Source: an uncultured Bacilli bacterium (GTDB lineage: Bacteria > Bacillota_I > Bacilli_A > RF39 > UBA660). From it: 64,000 nt of DNA. Positions within the stretch are counted from its first letter, which is position 1; each line of letters begins with the position of its first letter. The notes under the pieces were generated by a model, which searched no databases, had not been told where the DNA came from, and was given only the letters and a program-made list of their open reading frames with translations. Below are positions 61,323 to 64,000 of this stretch, piece by piece. Both the position numbers and the translations under genes were made by a program. Location: the NCBI GenBank assembly GCA_934098745.1, contig CAKOPG010000002.1:1-64000 (forward strand), read 5' to 3'.

Positions 61323-62630
61323 TTAAAATGGCATCTTAAAATTTTTATTACTAATCATCTTCATCATTTTTTTCATTTCTTCAAATTGATTAAGTAATTT
61401 ATTAACATCTGTAACCGTAAGCCCACATCCCTTAGCAATTCTTTGCTTTCTACTTGCCTTAATAATATCAGGATTATGTCTTTCTTCAGGAGTCATAGAT
61501 AACACTATAGCCTCAATATGAGCCATTTGTTTTGGATCGATTTTAGCATTATCAAGTCCCATTTTCTTAGCTCCCGGTATCATTTTTAACAAATTTTCAA
61601 GTGGTCCTAATTTTTTTATTTGATTTAACTGACCCAAAAAATCTTCTAAGTCAAAAGTTCCTTTACTCATTTTCTTAGCAGCCTTCATAGCTTCTTTTTC
61701 ATCTATTTCATCCTGCACTTTTTCTACTAAACTAATAACATCTCCCATTCCAATAATCCTATTAGCCATTCTATCTGGATGAAATTCTGTAAGTCCATCC
61801 ATCTTTTCACTAACACCAATAAATTTAATCGGAATATTTGTAAGATGCCTTACAGATAAAGCTACCCCACCACGAGTATCTCCATCTAATTTAGTTAAAA
61901 TAACTCCCGTTAAATTAAGAGCCTCATTAAATCCAGTTATAACATTAATTGCATCTTGTCCCATCATTGCATCAATTACTAAAAGTACTTCATCTGGTTT
62001 AACTTCTGTATAAATATTTTTAAGTTCATCCATTAATTCTTCATCAATATGAAGTCTTCCTGCCGTATCAATTAAAATATAATCATATCCATTCTCTTTT
62101 GCATATCCTAAAGCATTTTTTGCAATCTCAATCGGATTACCCTTTCCCTCACTATACACGGGAATATTTAATTCTTTTCCTATTTGTTTTAATTGATCAA
62201 TAGCCGCTGGTCTATATACATCACATGCTACAAGTAATGGTTTCTTTCCGTGTTTCTTTCTAAGAAAATTAGCAAGTTTTCCATTAGTAGTAGTTTTACC
62301 AGAACCTTGAAGACCTACAAGCATTGCAATTGTGGGTTTCTTATCTATAACTAATGGAGCATTATCCCCACCAAGTAATTCTTGCAGTTCGTCTCTAACA
62401 ATCTTAACAAACAAATCTCCCGGATTTAAACTCTTATTAACCTCTTCCCCGAGAGCTTTTTCCTTAACCTTATTAGTAAACTCTTTTACTACCTTATAGT
62501 TAACATCTGCTTCAAGCAAAGATAATCTAATTTCTCTCATCATATCAGAAATATTATCTTCAGTAATTTTCCCATAACCTTTAATTTTATGAGCAATACC
62601 TTGTAATCTATCACTTAAATTTTCAAACAT
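61323..62630 (-). CDS. ffh: signal recognition particle GTPase Ffh
   Basis: Protein subunit of the signal recognition particle, which targets nascent membrane and secreted proteins to FtsY and the translocon. The protein has 435 residues: N domain, G domain (GLQGSGKTTTNGKLA, DTAGRLHID, TKLDGD), and the Met-rich M domain (GPLENLLKMIPG, RIAKGCGLTVTDVNKLLNQFEEMKKMMKMI). All parts are present. ylxM, often upstream, is not seen. Confidence 0.97.
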   Translation of the reverse strand: MFENLSDRLQGIAHKIKGYGKITEDNISDMMREIRLSLLEADVNYKVVKEFTNKVKEKALGEEVNKSLNPGDLFVKIVRDELQELLGGDNAPLVIDKKPTIAMLVGLQGSGKTTTNGKLANFLRKKHGKKPLLVACDVYRPAAIDQLKQIGKELNIPVYSEGKGNPIEIAKNALGYAKENGYDYILIDTAGRLHIDEELMDELKNIYTEVKPDEVLLVIDAMMGQDAINVITGFNEALNLTGVILTKLDGDTRGGVALSVRHLTNIPIKFIGVSEKMDGLTEFHPDRMANRIIGMGDVISLVEKVQDEIDEKEAMKAAKKMSKGTFDLEDFLGQLNQIKKLGPLENLLKMIPGAKKMGLDNAKIDPKQMAHIEAIVLSMTPEERHNPDIIKASRKQRIAKGCGLTVTDVNKLLNQFEEMKKMMKMISNKNFKMPF

Positions 62631-62697
62631 TTATATCACCTACATCTAATTATACAACAAAAATATCCTAATTATAAAAAATATTAACTTAATGAAA

Positions 62698-63270
62698 TTA
62701 TAATTGCTTCTTTTTTCTTAATTTTAAATATTCTTCTAGACACAAGTTGTTATCAGTAATATATTTAGCAATTTCTGAATCATTAATATATCTTAAATGC
62801 CAAGGTTCAGCTCCATATCCAGTAATATCTTCTTTACCTAAAGGATATCTAATAATAAAACCAAATTTCCAAGCATTATCATAAACTGCTTTTAGTACTG
62901 GATGATTATTCATTTCTTGATCTGGATACCATTTTCCATTTTCGTATAACAAAAAATCAACAGCAAGCCCCGTATGATGTTCTGAATATCCAGGAATAGC
63001 TACATATTTTTTTGTATATTCAAGTCCCTTTTCTTTTTCTATCTCATCCCATACAATTTGCTGATAATTAATGCTTCTATATCCACTTTCTACATCGATT
63101 ATATAACCTAATTCATATAAATAATTTTTAAGTTTAAGAAATTGATCATAAGTCTTTTTTTCCAAATATCTGTCAGGTGCATAAGCAGAATTACATTTAA
63201 TAATTTCATATTCATTAAAATTATCCATCCTATTTTCTTTATTAACTAGTATTAAATACTTATTTTTCAT
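62698..63270 (-). CDS. M15-family (VanY/LdcB-like) carboxypeptidase without signal peptide
   Basis: Zinc peptidase that trims D-Ala or similar residues from muropeptides. The protein has 190 residues. Motifs: DVESGYRS, the zinc-binding SEHHTGLAVDF (His and Asp) and EPWHLRYI (catalytic Glu, third ligand His). No signal peptide or membrane anchor precedes it, so the enzyme would be cytosolic or exported by another route. It overlaps the upstream amidotransferase-like gene by 11 bases. Confidence 0.88.
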   Translation of the reverse strand: MKNKYLILVNKENRMDNFNEYEIIKCNSAYAPDRYLEKKTYDQFLKLKNYLYELGYIIDVESGYRSINYQQIVWDEIEKEKGLEYTKKYVAIPGYSEHHTGLAVDFLLYENGKWYPDQEMNNHPVLKAVYDNAWKFGFIIRYPLGKEDITGYGAEPWHLRYINDSEIAKYITDNNLCLEEYLKLRKKKQL

Positions 63271-64000
63271 TCCTCTTTTTAGCCTCCATAATTAATTTCT
63301 CAAATATTTTATTATCATTATCCCATTCTGGGTGAAAGCAAATACCCATAATAAAATAATTTTTATCATTGTATTCAATTCCCTCAATAACCCCATCATC
63401 AGCTACCGCCGTTATCTTGAAATCACTTCCAATTTTTACAGGAGTAAATGAGTGTAAACTAACTGGATTAATTTCTTTTTTTTGAATTATTTCATACAAA
63501 TAAGAAGATTTATCAATAATATTAACTTTATGTCTAGCCAAATCAACATTATCGTAGTTAACCTTTAATTTTCGATGATTATTGTCCTCAATTTGTTTAA
63601 GAATAACTCCTTCATTCTCTTCTTTTAATTTTTCATATAATTTAGTAAATTCCTCTATTGTAAAATTATTCATTCCCATATCTAAAATCATACTATAAAT
63701 AGATATAGCTTGAAAACCTAAACAAATTCCCAGCAATGGTTTATTATTTTTAATGGCATAATCAATTACTTCATAATAACAGTTCCATATCTTATTCCCT
63801 CCTGGTAATAAGAAGGCATCACATAAATCTAAAACAGCATAATTAAGTTTTCCATTATCCAAACAAATTCCCACCGGAATACCATCACATGCAAATATTT
63901 TCTTACAATATAAATCTAAAAATTCATATTTATCATTATATGGATTGTCATCAGTCTTTAATAATACTTGTGGTAAAATACCTACAACAATTTTTTTCAT
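63260..64000 (-). CDS. class I glutamine amidotransferase-like hydrolase (peptidase C26, PuuD-like)
   Basis: The protein has 246 residues. The nucleophile Cys is in PLLGICLGFQAISIY and the His-Glu pair in ICFHPEWDND; the start (KKIVVGILPQV) fits the family. C26 hydrolases cut gamma-glutamyl amide bonds. The ATG is at the last base of the window, so an upstream start cannot be excluded, but the N-terminus looks complete. Overlap with the carboxypeptidase gene suggests joint work on gamma-D-Glu-containing cell wall peptides, which is inference. Confidence 0.85.
   Translation of the reverse strand: MKKIVVGILPQVLLKTDDNPYNDKYEFLDLYCKKIFACDGIPVGICLDNGKLNYAVLDLCDAFLLPGGNKIWNCYYEVIDYAIKNNKPLLGICLGFQAISIYSMILDMGMNNFTIEEFTKLYEKLKEENEGVILKQIEDNNHRKLKVNYDNVDLARHKVNIIDKSSYLYEIIQKKEINPVSLHSFTPVKIGSDFKITAVADDGVIEGIEYNDKNYFIMGICFHPEWDNDNKIFEKLIMEAKKRNEK

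Overview
The window is one AT-rich stretch (well under 35% GC by eye) of a low-GC Firmicutes chromosome centred on the replication origin. Gene order (dnaA-dnaN-recF-gyrB-gyrA on one side, rpmH-rnpA-yidC-jag-mnmE-mnmG-rsmG-noc on the other) is the Bacilli origin layout. TGA is a stop codon and Trp is TGG, so this is not Mycoplasma genetic code 4. Pyruvate:ferredoxin oxidoreductase suggests an anaerobe. SpoIVA, a SigH-type sigma factor and a CotD-like coat protein point to a spore-forming or formerly spore-forming lineage. A ComK homologue places it near Bacilli. An uncultured, reduced-genome gut Bacilli lineage fits best; the taxon is inference.

Region 1-12.5 kb is the origin domain. At least five parS sites sit in a 75-bp tandem array beyond gyrA. 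The minus-strand genes gyrA, gyrB, recF and comK, a divergent unknown gene, dnaN and dnaA follow. DnaA boxes (local form TTATCAACA/TTATGAACA) flank dnaA on both sides, with a DnaA-trio-like element between dnaA and dnaN. Past the main box cluster lie two sites matching the Noc-binding sequence ATTTCCCGGGAAAT, then a HerA-like ATPase gene.

Region 12.5-29.3 kb (mostly + strand) holds the rpmH-to-noc run, a class A penicillin-binding protein on the opposite strand, ywiB (no ATG/GTG/TTG start available), argS and rpoE. It ends with a cluster of two 2-hydroxyacyl-CoA-dehydratase-like proteins, two VUT-type membrane proteins and an XRE/S24 regulator. The ParB-family protein carries Noc-type specificity residues and an unusual proline-rich insertion of about 230 residues.

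Region 29.3-49.9 kb (minus strand) holds hup, spoIVA, a tight four-gene operon (Gfo/Idh oxidoreductase, lactate dehydrogenase fused to a HAD nucleotidase, HAD hydrolase, NUDIX), uvrA, the mrnC-rhodanese-rlmB-sigH block, nifJ, asnS, an SSB without the usual acidic tip, an amidase and a lone sufB.

Region 50-64 kb (minus strand) is the rimP-nusA-rnpM-infB-rbfA-nrnA-truB translation operon. It is interrupted between infB and rbfA by three tandem paralogues of an unrecognised repeat protein, one carrying an in-frame stop. A tRNA-Arg(ACG), comEB, yidD, a lipid kinase, a methyltransferase, DUF4186, a coat-like protein, ffh and a carboxypeptidase/amidotransferase pair complete the window. No CRISPR array, insertion sequence, prophage or rRNA gene was seen.
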